From contig NZ_LGHM01000231.1 of the NCBI RefSeq assembly GCF_001908185.1, positions 1 through 33,076 of the forward strand: a stretch of 33,076 nucleotides of DNA. The letters run 5' to 3'. The stretch is from Bradyrhizobium sp. AS23.2 (GTDB taxonomy: Bacteria; Pseudomonadota; Alphaproteobacteria; Rhizobiales; Xanthobacteraceae). The notes beneath the pieces were generated by a model, which worked only from the letters and a program-made list of their open reading frames with translations, did not search any database and was not told the origin of the DNA. Below are positions 12,812 to 20,520 of the stretch, piece after piece (positions within the stretch are counted from its first letter, which is position 1; every line of letters starts with the position of its first letter). The position numbers and the translations under genes were made by a program.

Positions 12812-13828
12812 CTACTTCTTCACCTTGCTGGCATCCATCTTGATGGCGGGATCGAGCATCTTGGTCGTGAACGCGGTCGTCACGTCGAACGGCTTCTCCA
12901 TGCCGAGATAGGTCTGGACCAACTCGTAGTCCTTCTTCATCCGCTCGCCGTCGATCCAGCCCAGCGACTTCGTCGTCGTGAACTCGTCCGTCATCAGGTA
13001 CTTGATACGCTCCCACTGACGCTCCTGGTTCTCCTTGTCGAGACCGGAGACCTGGTCGAGCAACGCCTTCAGGCATGGGGCAACGTCGGCGACACAGGCC
13101 GCAAAGGCCTTCTGCGAGATACGCACGAACTCTTCGACCAGCTTCGGGTTCTTCTGCAGATAAGCGCCGTTGACGATTAGCGAATTGCCGTACGGGTTGA
13201 GCCCGATGTCCTTCCAGTTGGAGTAGCCGAGGTCGGGTCCGAACTCGATCACCTTCAAATCGTGCTCGTTGTAGAAATCGCTGATGATGTCGACGGTGTG
13301 GCTCTTCAGCGCCGCGATCTTCGCGGTCGGTCCGATATTGACGAAGCTGACGGAGTCCGGCGCGATGCCTGCGGCCTTCGCAAAAGCCGGCCACATCACG
13401 CGCGAAGCATCGCCGGGCGGGTTGCCGATCTTGTGGCTCGGAAAATCCTTCACGCCATTCACACCGTAGCTCTTCAGCCAGTAGAAGGTCTGACCGGTGT
13501 TGGCGTAGATGCTCATCAGCGCCACATCGTCGGCGCCCTTGCTTTTCGCCACCAGCATGGTGGCGAGATCGGCGATGCCGAAGGGCGAACCGCCGGAGCC
13601 GACCTTGGCGGCGGAGACGCCCGAGCCCTTGCCGACCTCGATGGTCAGGTCGATTCCGGCCTTCTCGTACCAGCCTTGCGCCTTGGCGTAATAGAACGGT
13701 GAGTGATCGGCCGTCGGCGTCCAGTTCAGGATCAGGTTGACCGCCTCGCCCGCCCGCGCCGGGACCGCCGGCAAACCGAGCATCAGGCCCAAGACCAGAG
13801 CCGAGCCAACCGCCTGCAAACGCTTCAT
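12812..13828 (-). CDS. ABC transporter substrate-binding protein, NMT1/THI5-SsuA type
   Basis: A 338-residue periplasmic binding protein. ATG 13828 follows GAGGAG; the signal peptide is MKRLQAVGSALVLGLMLGLP to 'ARA'. The mature start 'VNLILNWTPTADHSPFYYAKAQGWYEKAGIDLTIE' is the NMT1/THI5 opening, and 'GIADLATMLVAKSKGADDVALMSIYANTG' follows. Relatives bind pyrimidine precursors of thiamine, aliphatic sulfonates, taurine or similar small molecules; the ligand here is not known. It is divergent from the TetR gene and belongs functionally with the permease (14660) and ATPase (18365). Its TTGACA -35 is overlapped by a putative TetR operator. Confidence 0.88.
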   Translation of the reverse strand: MKRLQAVGSALVLGLMLGLPAVPARAGEAVNLILNWTPTADHSPFYYAKAQGWYEKAGIDLTIEVGKGSGVSAAKVGSGGSPFGIADLATMLVAKSKGADDVALMSIYANTGQTFYWLKSYGVNGVKDFPSHKIGNPPGDASRVMWPAFAKAAGIAPDSVSFVNIGPTAKIAALKSHTVDIISDFYNEHDLKVIEFGPDLGYSNWKDIGLNPYGNSLIVNGAYLQKNPKLVEEFVRISQKAFAACVADVAPCLKALLDQVSGLDKENQERQWERIKYLMTDEFTTTKSLGWIDGERMKKDYELVQTYLGMEKPFDVTTAFTTKMLDPAIKMDASKVKK

Positions 13829-13884
13829 CGCATCTCTCCTCATTGCGCGACCCGGCTTGTCGCTCTCCCCCTGTGAGGCTACCA

Positions 13885-13913
13885 ATGCAACAAGCCCGCC
13901 CTCCAATTGTCAA
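13885..13913 (-). promoter_or_regulatory. Promoter of the binding-protein gene
   Basis: Reverse strand TTGACA (13913-13908, perfect -35), a 17-nt spacer and TTGCAT (13890-13885, weak -10). The TetR-type dyad at 13910-13925 overlaps the -35. Confidence 0.45.
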
Positions 13914-13925
13914 CTGTTTGGTTGG
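13910..13925. promoter_or_regulatory. Putative TetR operator, site 1
   Basis: TCAACTGTTTGGTTGG has half sites TCAAC and GGTTG with the same spacing as site 2 (14576-14591). It lies in the divergent region between the binding-protein gene and tetR, ending 2 nt before the tetR ATG. Confidence 0.5.
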
Positions 13926-13927
13926 AA

Positions 13928-14575
13928 ATGCCCGCAAAACGTTCAGGCGACACCGTGCCGCAGCGGCGCGACCCCGTCGCCACCCGCAAGAAGCTGCTCA
14001 CCGCGGCGCGACTGGAATTCGCCCGGCACGGCTTTGCGGGCGCCCGGGTCGACGAGATCGCCGAGCGCGCCGGCGTCAACAAGCAGCTCGTCTATCATTA
14101 CTTCGGCGACAAGGACGCGCTCTATCTCGCTGTCCTCGAATGGGTTTACGCCGATATCCGCGAGCAGGAGCGCCAGCTCAACCTGGAAGGCCTGCCGCCG
14201 GAAAGGGCGATCCGGAAGCTGATCGAGGCCTCATTCGACTACCTCGCGACAAACCCTGATTTCATCGTGCTTCTGAACGACGAGAACCGCGGCGGCGCGC
14301 GCCACGTCCGCGGCTCGACGCGGCTCGAGGCGATGCATTCGCCGCTGGTCCGGAGCGTGTCCCACATCCTCAACGAGGGCGTGCGCAGCGGCGTGTTCCG
14401 CAAGGGGATCGACCCGGTCCAGCTCTATATCTCCATCGCGGGCCTCGGCTATTTCTATCTCTCCAACACGCCGACGCTGTCGGCGATCTTCGGCAAGGAC
14501 CTCTCGAGCCGGGCGGCGCGGCGCGCCCGCCGCAGGCACGTCGCCGATCTCGTGCTTCATTCGCTCCGGCCTTAA
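13928..14575 (+). CDS. TetR-family transcriptional regulator
   Basis: A 215-residue regulator. The DNA-binding domain covers about 16-64, with 'ATRKKLLTAARLEFARHGFA' then the helix-turn-helix 'VDEIAERAGVNKQLVYHYFG' (41-60) and 'DKDALYLAVLEWVYADIREQ'. The C-terminal part resembles the TetR_C group found with RutR and similar regulators ('LLNDENRGGARHVRGSTRLE'). ATG 13928 is used; TTG 13907 in the same frame would start inside the promoter dyad. No clear ribosome site is present, so expression may be low. It stands between the binding-protein gene and the five-gene metabolic operon, with matching dyads at both promoters. Confidence 0.9.
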   Translation: MPAKRSGDTVPQRRDPVATRKKLLTAARLEFARHGFAGARVDEIAERAGVNKQLVYHYFGDKDALYLAVLEWVYADIREQERQLNLEGLPPERAIRKLIEASFDYLATNPDFIVLLNDENRGGARHVRGSTRLEAMHSPLVRSVSHILNEGVRSGVFRKGIDPVQLYISIAGLGYFYLSNTPTLSAIFGKDLSSRAARRARRRHVADLVLHSLRP

Positions 14576-14591
14576 TCAACCAACTGGTTGA
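14576..14591. promoter_or_regulatory. Putative TetR operator, site 2
   Basis: TCAACCAACTGGTTGA is a perfect dyad with 7-bp arms around a 2-bp centre, immediately after the tetR stop. It overlaps the -35 of the promoter for the permease operon and shares TCAAC-N5-GGTTG with site 1. Confidence 0.6.
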
Positions 14592-14616
14592 AACTTCCCT
14601 CGAGGCCGGTTAGGCT
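14588..14616 (+). promoter_or_regulatory. Promoter of the permease-to-ATPase operon
   Basis: TTGAAA (14588-14593, 5 of 6), a 17-nt spacer and TAGGCT (14611-14616, weak -10). The -35 overlaps TetR dyad site 2. Confidence 0.4.
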
Positions 14617-14659
14617 TGCGACCAGCGGCAAGGTGACCGCTGGCAACAGGGAGCAGTCG

Positions 14660-15430
14660 GTGGCAGGAGACGGAGCACGCACCTCGCGCAGCTTTGCGAT
14701 CATCCTGATCGTGCACCTCGCCGTGCTCGTGCTCTGGCAGGTAGCGGTCGATGCCTTCCACGTGCCGAAGTTCATCCTTCCCTCCCCGCTCGCGACAATC
14801 CAGACGCTGGGGACCGCGGGCTACGCCTGGGGCGCCAACACGCTGGTGACAGCCGTCGAGATCCTCGGCGGCTTCGCGCTCGGCGCGGTCGTCGGCGTCG
14901 CGCTCGCCGTGGTCTTCAGCTGGGCGCCGCTGGTGAGTCTCGTACTGCTGCCGCTGTTCGTGACGCTGAACATGATCCCGAAGGTCGCGCTCGGCCCGCT
15001 CTTCATCGTCTGGTTCTCCTACGGCATCGTGCCGAACATCCTGATCGCCTTCAGCATCTGCTTCTTCCCGATCCTGCTCACCACTGCGCGCGGCCTGCGC
15101 GAGGTCGAGCCGGATCTGCTCGATCTCGTCAAATCGCTGCGCGGCTCGCGCTGGACCCTGTTCCGCAAGATTCAGCTGCCGGGATCGCTGCCTTACGTGT
15201 TCTCCGGCATGAAGGTCGGCGCGATCCTTGCGGTCGCCGGCGCCATCGTCGGTGAGTTCATCGCTTCCGAGCGTGGGCTCGGCTACCTCATGATCCAGGT
15301 GCAGTCGTCGCTCGACACGCCTGCAATGGTGATGGCCGTCGTGCTGCTCACGCTCCTCGGCGTTGTTCTTTACGGCCTGGTCCTCGTCCTCGAACGCATG
15401 TTCGTGGTCGGCGATGCAAGACAGGCTTAA
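14660..15430 (+). CDS. ABC transporter permease (SsuC/TauC type)
   Basis: A 256-residue inner-membrane permease. I chose GTG 14660 because GGGAG lies six bases before it; an earlier TTG at 14588 would sit inside the operator. Six membrane segments are visible, the first 'SFAIILIVHLAVLVLWQVAV'. The cytoplasmic EAA loop that docks the ATPase reads 'LLDLVKSLRGSRWTLFRKIQLPGSLPYV' (about residues 153-180), ahead of 'GAILAVAGAIVGEFIASERGLG', a strong marker of the sulfonate/nitrate/thiamine-precursor group. It is the first gene of a five-gene set; its ATPase is encoded by the last one. Confidence 0.92.
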   Translation: MAGDGARTSRSFAIILIVHLAVLVLWQVAVDAFHVPKFILPSPLATIQTLGTAGYAWGANTLVTAVEILGGFALGAVVGVALAVVFSWAPLVSLVLLPLFVTLNMIPKVALGPLFIVWFSYGIVPNILIAFSICFFPILLTTARGLREVEPDLLDLVKSLRGSRWTLFRKIQLPGSLPYVFSGMKVGAILAVAGAIVGEFIASERGLGYLMIQVQSSLDTPAMVMAVVLLTLLGVVLYGLVLVLERMFVVGDARQA

Positions 15431-15463
15431 AGACCGCATACCTAACTGACCAAGGACCGATCC

Positions 15464-16501
15464 ATGCTGCTCACCCGCCAGACGCTGCCGAAGACGATCC
15501 CGGACATCGCGGCGCTCGACGATCTCCTGTGCCGGCCGAGCCAGGCGCTGATCGACGACCTCAACAAGGTCGAGGGCGACATCATGATTCTCGGCGTCGC
15601 CGGCAAGATGGGACCGACGCTGGCCGGGCTGGCGAAAGCGGCCGTGCCGGATCGCCGCGTCATGGGCGTCGCGCGCTTCAGCGACGCGAGCGTCAAGGAC
15701 TGGCTGCAAGCGCGCGGCGTCGAGACCATCAATTGCGACCTGATGGATGAGAAGGCAATTCACGCGCTGCCGAAGGCGCCCAACATCGTGTTCATGGCCG
15801 GCCGCAAGTTCGGCGCCGAGGGCGATCTGTCGCTGACCTGGGCGATGAACGCGCATGTCCCTGCCCTCGTCGCACAGGCCTTTCCGTCGTCGCGCATCGT
15901 CGCTTTCTCGACCGGCTGCATCTATCCTTTCGTGCCGGTCGACGGCAAAGGCTCGACCGAGGACATGGCGCCGAACCCGCCCGGCGAATACGCCCAGTCC
16001 TGTGTCGGCCGCGAGCGCATGTTCGAATATTTCTCGCACAAGTTCGGAACGCCGGGCCGGCTGTTCCGCCTCAACTACGCGATCGACATGCGCTATGGCG
16101 TGCTGCACGACATCGCGACGAAGGTGCTCACGGGCACGCCGATCGACGTCAGCCTCGGCCATGTCAATTTCATCTGGCAGGGCGATGCGTCGTCACAGGC
16201 CCTGCGCTGCCTGGCACATTGCACGGCGCCGACCTCACCGATCAATGTCAGCGGCCACGAGATCCTGGCCGTGCGCGATCTCGCTGCGAAATTCGGCGCA
16301 AGGTTCGGCCGCGCGCCGGTGCTGACAGGCAAGGAAGAGCCGACGGCGTGGCTGACCGACACGTCCAAGGCGGTCGAGCTGTTCGGCCTCCCGGTCGTCG
16401 ACACCGAGCAGTTGATTGCATGGACCGCAGACTGGGTGTCCCGCGCCATGCCGAGTCTCGGCAAGCCCACCAAATACGAGGTGCGCGATGGACGCTACTG
16501 A
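15464..16501 (+). CDS. NAD-dependent epimerase/dehydratase-family protein lacking the catalytic lysine
   Basis: A 345-residue extended SDR-like protein. The Rossmann motif 'ILGVAGKMGPTLA' lies at 43-55 and 'VGVARFSD' follows the second strand. The strand before the active site reads 'RIVAFSTGCIYPF', equivalent to the Ser/Thr of the triad. The usual YxxxK appears as Tyr176-AQS-Cys180, so the catalytic Lys is replaced by Cys. The C-terminal region ('VNFIWQGDASSQALRCLAH', 'NVSGHEILAVRDLAAKFG') is typical of sugar-nucleotide epimerase relatives. It lies 33 nt after the permease and overlaps the next gene by 14 nt. The substrate is unknown. Confidence 0.82.
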   Translation: MLLTRQTLPKTIPDIAALDDLLCRPSQALIDDLNKVEGDIMILGVAGKMGPTLAGLAKAAVPDRRVMGVARFSDASVKDWLQARGVETINCDLMDEKAIHALPKAPNIVFMAGRKFGAEGDLSLTWAMNAHVPALVAQAFPSSRIVAFSTGCIYPFVPVDGKGSTEDMAPNPPGEYAQSCVGRERMFEYFSHKFGTPGRLFRLNYAIDMRYGVLHDIATKVLTGTPIDVSLGHVNFIWQGDASSQALRCLAHCTAPTSPINVSGHEILAVRDLAAKFGARFGRAPVLTGKEEPTAWLTDTSKAVELFGLPVVDTEQLIAWTADWVSRAMPSLGKPTKYEVRDGRY

Positions 16502-17306
16502 CGACCCGCGCGTCGTTCAGCTCGGCGTCGAGGACGCAGCCGCGGGCCTGCTGCTCTCGACGGAAGCGCACTGGAACCAGACCGAGGACGACTGGCGCGT
16601 CTTCCTGCGCGACGGTTTTGTGTTCGGCATCCGCGACGGCGCGCAGCTGGTCGCGACCGCGGCGCTGCTGCCGTACTCCGGCAACAACGCCTGGATCAGC
16701 ATGGTGCTGGTGACTGCCAGTCACCGCCGGCGCGGCCTCGCAACGCGGCTCGTCGATGTCTGCCTGGAGACAGCGCGCAAGCGCGGCCTGACGAGCTGGC
16801 TCGACGCGACGCCCGACGGCGCCGCGGTCTACGGGCCGCTCGGGTTTACGCCGACACAGCAACTGCGCCGGCTGAAGCTGAAATCCGCGCAGGCATCCGC
16901 GCCGGCGCCTAGCGCCGCGACACTCGACGCGCTTTGCGCACGGGACCGTCGGGCCACCGGCCTCGATCGCACCGCCCTGTTTACCGCCTTCGCACGGCGC
17001 CCAGGTTCGCGCATCGTCTCCGCGAGCGGCGCCATCGCGCTGGTGCGGGACGGCAGAACCGCGCGCCATATCGGCCCGCTATTTGCGGATCATGCCGCCG
17101 CCGCGCTGACCCTGGTCAATGCGATCGCGCAATCGGAGGATGGACCGCTCCTGCTCGACGCCGTCGCGTCGCAAAGCGCGTTCCTCGAAGGATTGACCGC
17201 ATCCGGGTGGACCATCGAGCGGCCGTTCCAGCGCATGCGGTTCGGCCCCGCCACCGCCACGGATGAGGAAGTGCCATTCGCCGTCGCCGGCCCTGAATTC
17301 GGATAG
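16488..17306 (+). CDS. GNAT-family N-acetyltransferase
   Basis: A 272-residue acetyltransferase with a GNAT fold in its first half: 'WISMVLVTASHRRRGLATRLVDVC' (about 69-92) contains the acetyl-CoA loop RRGLA, and 'AAVYGPLGFTPTQQLRRLKL' ends the domain. The second half (about 140-272) looks like the extra GNAT-like domain of two-domain YitH/HolE-type proteins. ATG 16488 is preceded by GAGGTG, and the gene starts inside the epimerase gene, so translation is coupled. In this operon it probably acetylates a pathway intermediate or detoxifies the substrate. That role is inference. Confidence 0.85.
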   Translation: MDATDDPRVVQLGVEDAAAGLLLSTEAHWNQTEDDWRVFLRDGFVFGIRDGAQLVATAALLPYSGNNAWISMVLVTASHRRRGLATRLVDVCLETARKRGLTSWLDATPDGAAVYGPLGFTPTQQLRRLKLKSAQASAPAPSAATLDALCARDRRATGLDRTALFTAFARRPGSRIVSASGAIALVRDGRTARHIGPLFADHAAAALTLVNAIAQSEDGPLLLDAVASQSAFLEGLTASGWTIERPFQRMRFGPATATDEEVPFAVAGPEFG

Positions 17307-17312
17307 GACATC

Positions 17313-18368
17313 ATGCACCACAGCCAGATCAACAGCGAAATCCGCAAGCTGATCGCCGACGGCACCGTGCTGCCGGCGCATCCCCTCGCGCTCACCGCCG
17401 AGCGCCAGCTCGACAAGGCGCATCAGCGCGCGCTGACGCGCTACTACATCGATGCCGGCTCAGGCGGCCTTGCGGTCGGCGTGCACACGACGCAATTCGC
17501 GATCCGCGACGTCGGCCTGTATCGTCCCGTCCTCGAGCTTGCCGCCGAGACCGCCGCAAGCTGGACCAAGCGTCCGCTGGCAATGGTCGCGGGCCTTGCC
17601 GGCCCAACTCAGCAGGCGATCGCCGAGGCACGCACCGCGCGCGACATTGGCTACCATGCGGGCCTGCTCAGCCTCGCCGCGATGAAGAGCGCCTCCGAGG
17701 ACGAGATCATCGCGCACTGCACAGCAGTTGCGGCCGAGATCCCGCTTGTCGGCTTCTATCTCCAGCCTGCCGTCGGCGGCGTCATCCTGTCGAGCCGGTT
17801 CTGGCAGCGCTTTGCCTCGATCGACAATGTCATTGCGATCAAGATCGCGCCGTTCAACCGCTACCGCACGCTCGACGTGCTGCGCGGCGTTGCGGCCGCC
17901 GGTGCGCTCGACCGCGTCGCGCTCTACACCGGCAATGACGATCACATTCTGCTCGACCTCACGCTGCCGTTCGACCTGCGCGACAATGGCGTCACCACGC
18001 GAACCTATTTCAAGGGCGGTCTGCTCGGCCACTGGTCGGTCTGGACCGCGAGTGCGATCAAGCAGTTCGAGCGCTGCAAGGCGGCGCGGCACAGGGACAC
18101 CGTGCCGGCCGATCTGCTCGCGCTCGATGCCCGCGTCACCGATTGCAACAGCGCCTTCTTCGACGTCGCCAACAATTTCCATGGCTGCATCGCCGGCTGC
18201 CACGAGGTGCTGCGGCGTCAGGGTCTGATGAAGGGCTTGTGGTGCCTGGACCCGAACGAGGGCCTCAGCCCCGGCCAGAAGGAGGAGATCGACCGCGTCT
18301 GCCGCGAGCATGCCGACCTCGGCGACGACGCCTTCGTGGCCGCCAACTTAAACAAATGGCTGGCATGA
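17313..18368 (+). CDS. DapA-like (dihydrodipicolinate synthase family) aldolase or lyase
   Basis: A 351-residue TIM-barrel class I aldolase-type enzyme. Lys177 in 'NVIAIKIAPFNRYRT' is the expected Schiff-base lysine, and Tyr149 in 'VGFYLQPAVGG' lies 28 residues before it, the same spacing as Tyr133 and Lys161 in E. coli DapA. 'GSGGLAVGVHTTQF' corresponds to the GTTGE loop. It is some 50 residues longer than DapA (about 292), with a C-terminal extension containing 'GLWCLDPNEGLSPGQ'. Such enzymes cleave or condense 2-oxo acids. It starts 6 nt after the acetyltransferase and ends in an ATGA overlap with the ATPase. It is unlikely to be the biosynthetic DapA. Confidence 0.85.
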   Translation: MHHSQINSEIRKLIADGTVLPAHPLALTAERQLDKAHQRALTRYYIDAGSGGLAVGVHTTQFAIRDVGLYRPVLELAAETAASWTKRPLAMVAGLAGPTQQAIAEARTARDIGYHAGLLSLAAMKSASEDEIIAHCTAVAAEIPLVGFYLQPAVGGVILSSRFWQRFASIDNVIAIKIAPFNRYRTLDVLRGVAAAGALDRVALYTGNDDHILLDLTLPFDLRDNGVTTRTYFKGGLLGHWSVWTASAIKQFERCKAARHRDTVPADLLALDARVTDCNSAFFDVANNFHGCIAGCHEVLRRQGLMKGLWCLDPNEGLSPGQKEEIDRVCREHADLGDDAFVAANLNKWLA

Positions 18369-19138
18369 GCTCCGAGCCCTTCATCAGCCTGCAAGGCGTC
18401 CGGAAAGTCTATCGCAGCGGCGGCGCCGAGTTCTTGGCGGTGTCCGACGTCACCATGGACGTGCAGGAAGGTGAGCTCGTTTCGCTGGTGGGCCCGTCCG
18501 GCTGCGGCAAGACCACGGTGATGAAGATTTTGGCCGGCCTGCACGGCGCCGACGGCGGCACCGTGAAGATCGGCAACGCCAACAGCCCGTTCGATCCGAC
18601 CCGCGACATCGGCATGGTGTTCCAGCAGGCGCTGCTGCTCAAATGGCGCACGATCCTCGACAATGTATTGCTACCGGCCGAGATCGTCGGCCTGCCGATG
18701 AAGGCCGCGCGCGAGCGGGCGCGCGATCTTCTCAACCTGGTCGGGCTTGCCGGCTACGAGCAGAAATATCCGCAGCAGCTTTCAGGCGGCATGCAGCAGC
18801 GCACCGCGATCGCACGCGCCTTCGTGCACGATCCGAAGCTGATCCTGATGGACGAGCCGTTCGGTGCGCTGGACGCGCTGACGCGCGAGCAGATGAATTT
18901 GGAGATGCTGCGGATCTGGCGAGAGAGCGGCAAGACCATCATCTTCGTCACGCACTCGATCCAGGAAGCCGTGTTCCTGTCCTCGCATTGCGCCGTACTG
19001 ACGGCGGGACCTGCGAAGATGGCCGACTATTTCGCGATCGACCTGCCCTTCCCGCGCGATCTGCCGCTCAAGACGACGGACGCGTTCGGCGCTTACGCGC
19101 GGCGCATCTATGCGAAGCTGGGCCTGGGCGCGGCGTAA
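18365..19138 (+). CDS. ABC transporter ATP-binding protein (SsuB/TauB type)
   Basis: A 257-residue ATPase with Walker A 'GPSGCGKTT' (43-51), Q-loop 'MVFQQALLLKWRT', signature 'LSGGMQQRTAIARA' (139-152), Walker B 'LILMDEPFGALD' (159-170) and H-loop 'FVTHSIQEAVFLS'. The 'LLKW' after the Q-loop and 'PRD' near the end are common in the nitrate/sulfonate/taurine group. ATG 18365 overlaps the preceding stop as ATGA; ATG 18356 is also in frame. It should power the permease at 14660 with the binding protein at 12812. A palindromic repeat follows its stop. Confidence 0.94.
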   Translation: MSSEPFISLQGVRKVYRSGGAEFLAVSDVTMDVQEGELVSLVGPSGCGKTTVMKILAGLHGADGGTVKIGNANSPFDPTRDIGMVFQQALLLKWRTILDNVLLPAEIVGLPMKAARERARDLLNLVGLAGYEQKYPQQLSGGMQQRTAIARAFVHDPKLILMDEPFGALDALTREQMNLEMLRIWRESGKTIIFVTHSIQEAVFLSSHCAVLTAGPAKMADYFAIDLPFPRDLPLKTTDAFGAYARRIYAKLGLGAA

Positions 19139-19157
19139 GGCCGGTCCCTCCGCTGTC

Positions 19158-19259
19158 ATTCCGGGGCGCGACGAAGTCGCGAACCCGGAATCCATCAGGC
19201 GGCAGTACACGCGGAGAAATGGATTCCGGGCTCGCGCCAGGAGGCGCGCCCCGGAATGA
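19158..19259. repeat. Long palindromic repeat between convergent genes
   Basis: TCATTCCGGGGCGCG (19158-19172) is the exact complement of 19245-19259, and an inner pair CCCGGAATCCAT / ATGGATTCCGGG extends the fold. It is of the 'CATTCCGGGGCGC' type scattered in Bradyrhizobium genomes. It separates the ATPase gene from the TRAP gene and probably ends both transcripts. Confidence 0.85.
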
Positions 19260-19308
19260 CCGTGCACCTTCGGATCACGCTTGAAACGCCGCGTTACCCT
19301 CGTTGCAA

Positions 19309-20397
19309 TCAGCCCTTGCGCATCTTGCTGAGCAGGTAGTTGTCGTAGAAGTTTTCCGCGATCTGCGTGTAGAACAGCAGCTCCTTCATATACGCGTCGT
19401 GGCTCTCCTTGGTCCGCTTGAACAGCTCGCTCTTGGCGGCGAGCTCGTTCAGATGCTCCTGGGCCGCGTTGTAGCAGGCCTCCAGCACCGGCTGCGGAAA
19501 CGCCTTCAGCTCCGCCCCGTTCGCGATCAGCCGCTTCAGTGCCCCCGGGTTCACGCTGTCGTATTTCTCGAGCATCCAGGCGCCCGCAGCCGAGGCGGCC
19601 TGGTTGACGACCGCCTGGTACTGCTTCGGCAGCGAAGCCCATTTCTCGTCATTGACGATCATGTGCAGCATGGCGCCGCCTTCCCACCAGCCGGGGAAGT
19701 AGTAGTACTTGGCGACCTTCTGGAAGCCGAGCTTCTCGTCGTCATAGGGACCGACGAATTCGACCGCGTCGAGCGAGCCCTTCTCCAGTGCCGCATAGAT
19801 GTCGCCGCCCGCGAGCTGCTGCGGCACGACGCCGAGCCGCGCCAGCACATGGCCGCCCATGCCGGCGATGCGGAATTTGAGGCCCTTGAGATCGTCGACG
19901 GTCTTGATCTCCTTGCGGAACCAGCCGCCCATCTGCGTGCCGGAGTTGCCGCAGAGGATGGCGTGCGTCTTGAAGGGCTTCAGCGCCTCGTTGGTGAGCT
20001 CGGCGCCGCCACCGAAATACCACCAGGACTCCTGGTGGCGGTGGTTCATGCCGAACGGCGCGCCGGTCGCGTAGGCCAGCGCCGGTTCCTTGCCGATGTA
20101 GAAATACAGCGGCGTCTGCGCCATCTCGACGGTGGCGACGCTGACCGCATCGAGCGCCTGCAAGCCGGGAACGAGTTCGCCCGCCGCAAAGGTCTGGATC
20201 TGGAATTTGTTGTCGGTGGCTTCGGCGACGTATTTCGCGAAGGTTTGCGCCGTGCCGTAGATCGTGTCGAGCGACTTCGGGAAGCTCGAGGTCAGACGCC
20301 ATTTGATCTCGGGCATCGACTGCGCGATCGCAGGTGCGGCAACCAGCGTCGTCGCGCCGGCGACCGCGCCGCCCTTGAGGAATGTACGGCGTTTCAT
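19309..20397 (-). CDS. TRAP transporter substrate-binding protein, DctP/TakP family
   Basis: A 362-residue periplasmic solute receptor. ATG 20397 follows AGGGAGAG. The N-terminus MKRRTFLKGGAVAGATTLVA is a twin-arginine-type signal (MKRRTFLKG), with a cut near 'AIAQS'. 'IKWRLTSSFPKSLDTIYG' opens the mature domain and 'DLKGLKFRIAGMGGHVLARLG' holds the conserved Arg that grips the ligand carboxylate. This set resembles the TakP branch, whose members bind 2-oxo acids or other carboxylates. No DctQ or DctM membrane partner lies in the window, so it must work with subunits encoded elsewhere. Confidence 0.9.
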   Translation of the reverse strand: MKRRTFLKGGAVAGATTLVAAPAIAQSMPEIKWRLTSSFPKSLDTIYGTAQTFAKYVAEATDNKFQIQTFAAGELVPGLQALDAVSVATVEMAQTPLYFYIGKEPALAYATGAPFGMNHRHQESWWYFGGGAELTNEALKPFKTHAILCGNSGTQMGGWFRKEIKTVDDLKGLKFRIAGMGGHVLARLGVVPQQLAGGDIYAALEKGSLDAVEFVGPYDDEKLGFQKVAKYYYFPGWWEGGAMLHMIVNDEKWASLPKQYQAVVNQAASAAGAWMLEKYDSVNPGALKRLIANGAELKAFPQPVLEACYNAAQEHLNELAAKSELFKRTKESHDAYMKELLFYTQIAENFYDNYLLSKMRKG

Positions 20398-20520
20398 GGT
20401 GGGGTCTCTCCCTGAAAGTAAGTTTCAAACATATCGGCTCGGGGCCACGGTCTTCGCGGACCGTTTGCCCGTTCCTATGGCGGAGTTCAAGCTGGGAGAA
20501 GGCCTGGAGCCGAATGCCCT

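Noticed and set aside
12540..13937. A 465-codon reverse-strand frame
   Set aside because: It is the binding-protein gene read in a shifted frame and runs into panB antisense. The product is low complexity and the real frame has a signal peptide and family motifs.
14576..16162. A 528-codon open frame on the reverse strand
   Set aside because: It lies antisense to the permease and epimerase genes, is dominated by Arg, Asp, Glu and His, and shows no domain. High GC produces such long antisense frames.
17313..18368. Biosynthetic dihydrodipicolinate synthase dapA
   Set aside because: Length, C-terminal extension and operon context with ABC transport genes differ from lysine biosynthesis, although the fold and Schiff-base Lys agree.
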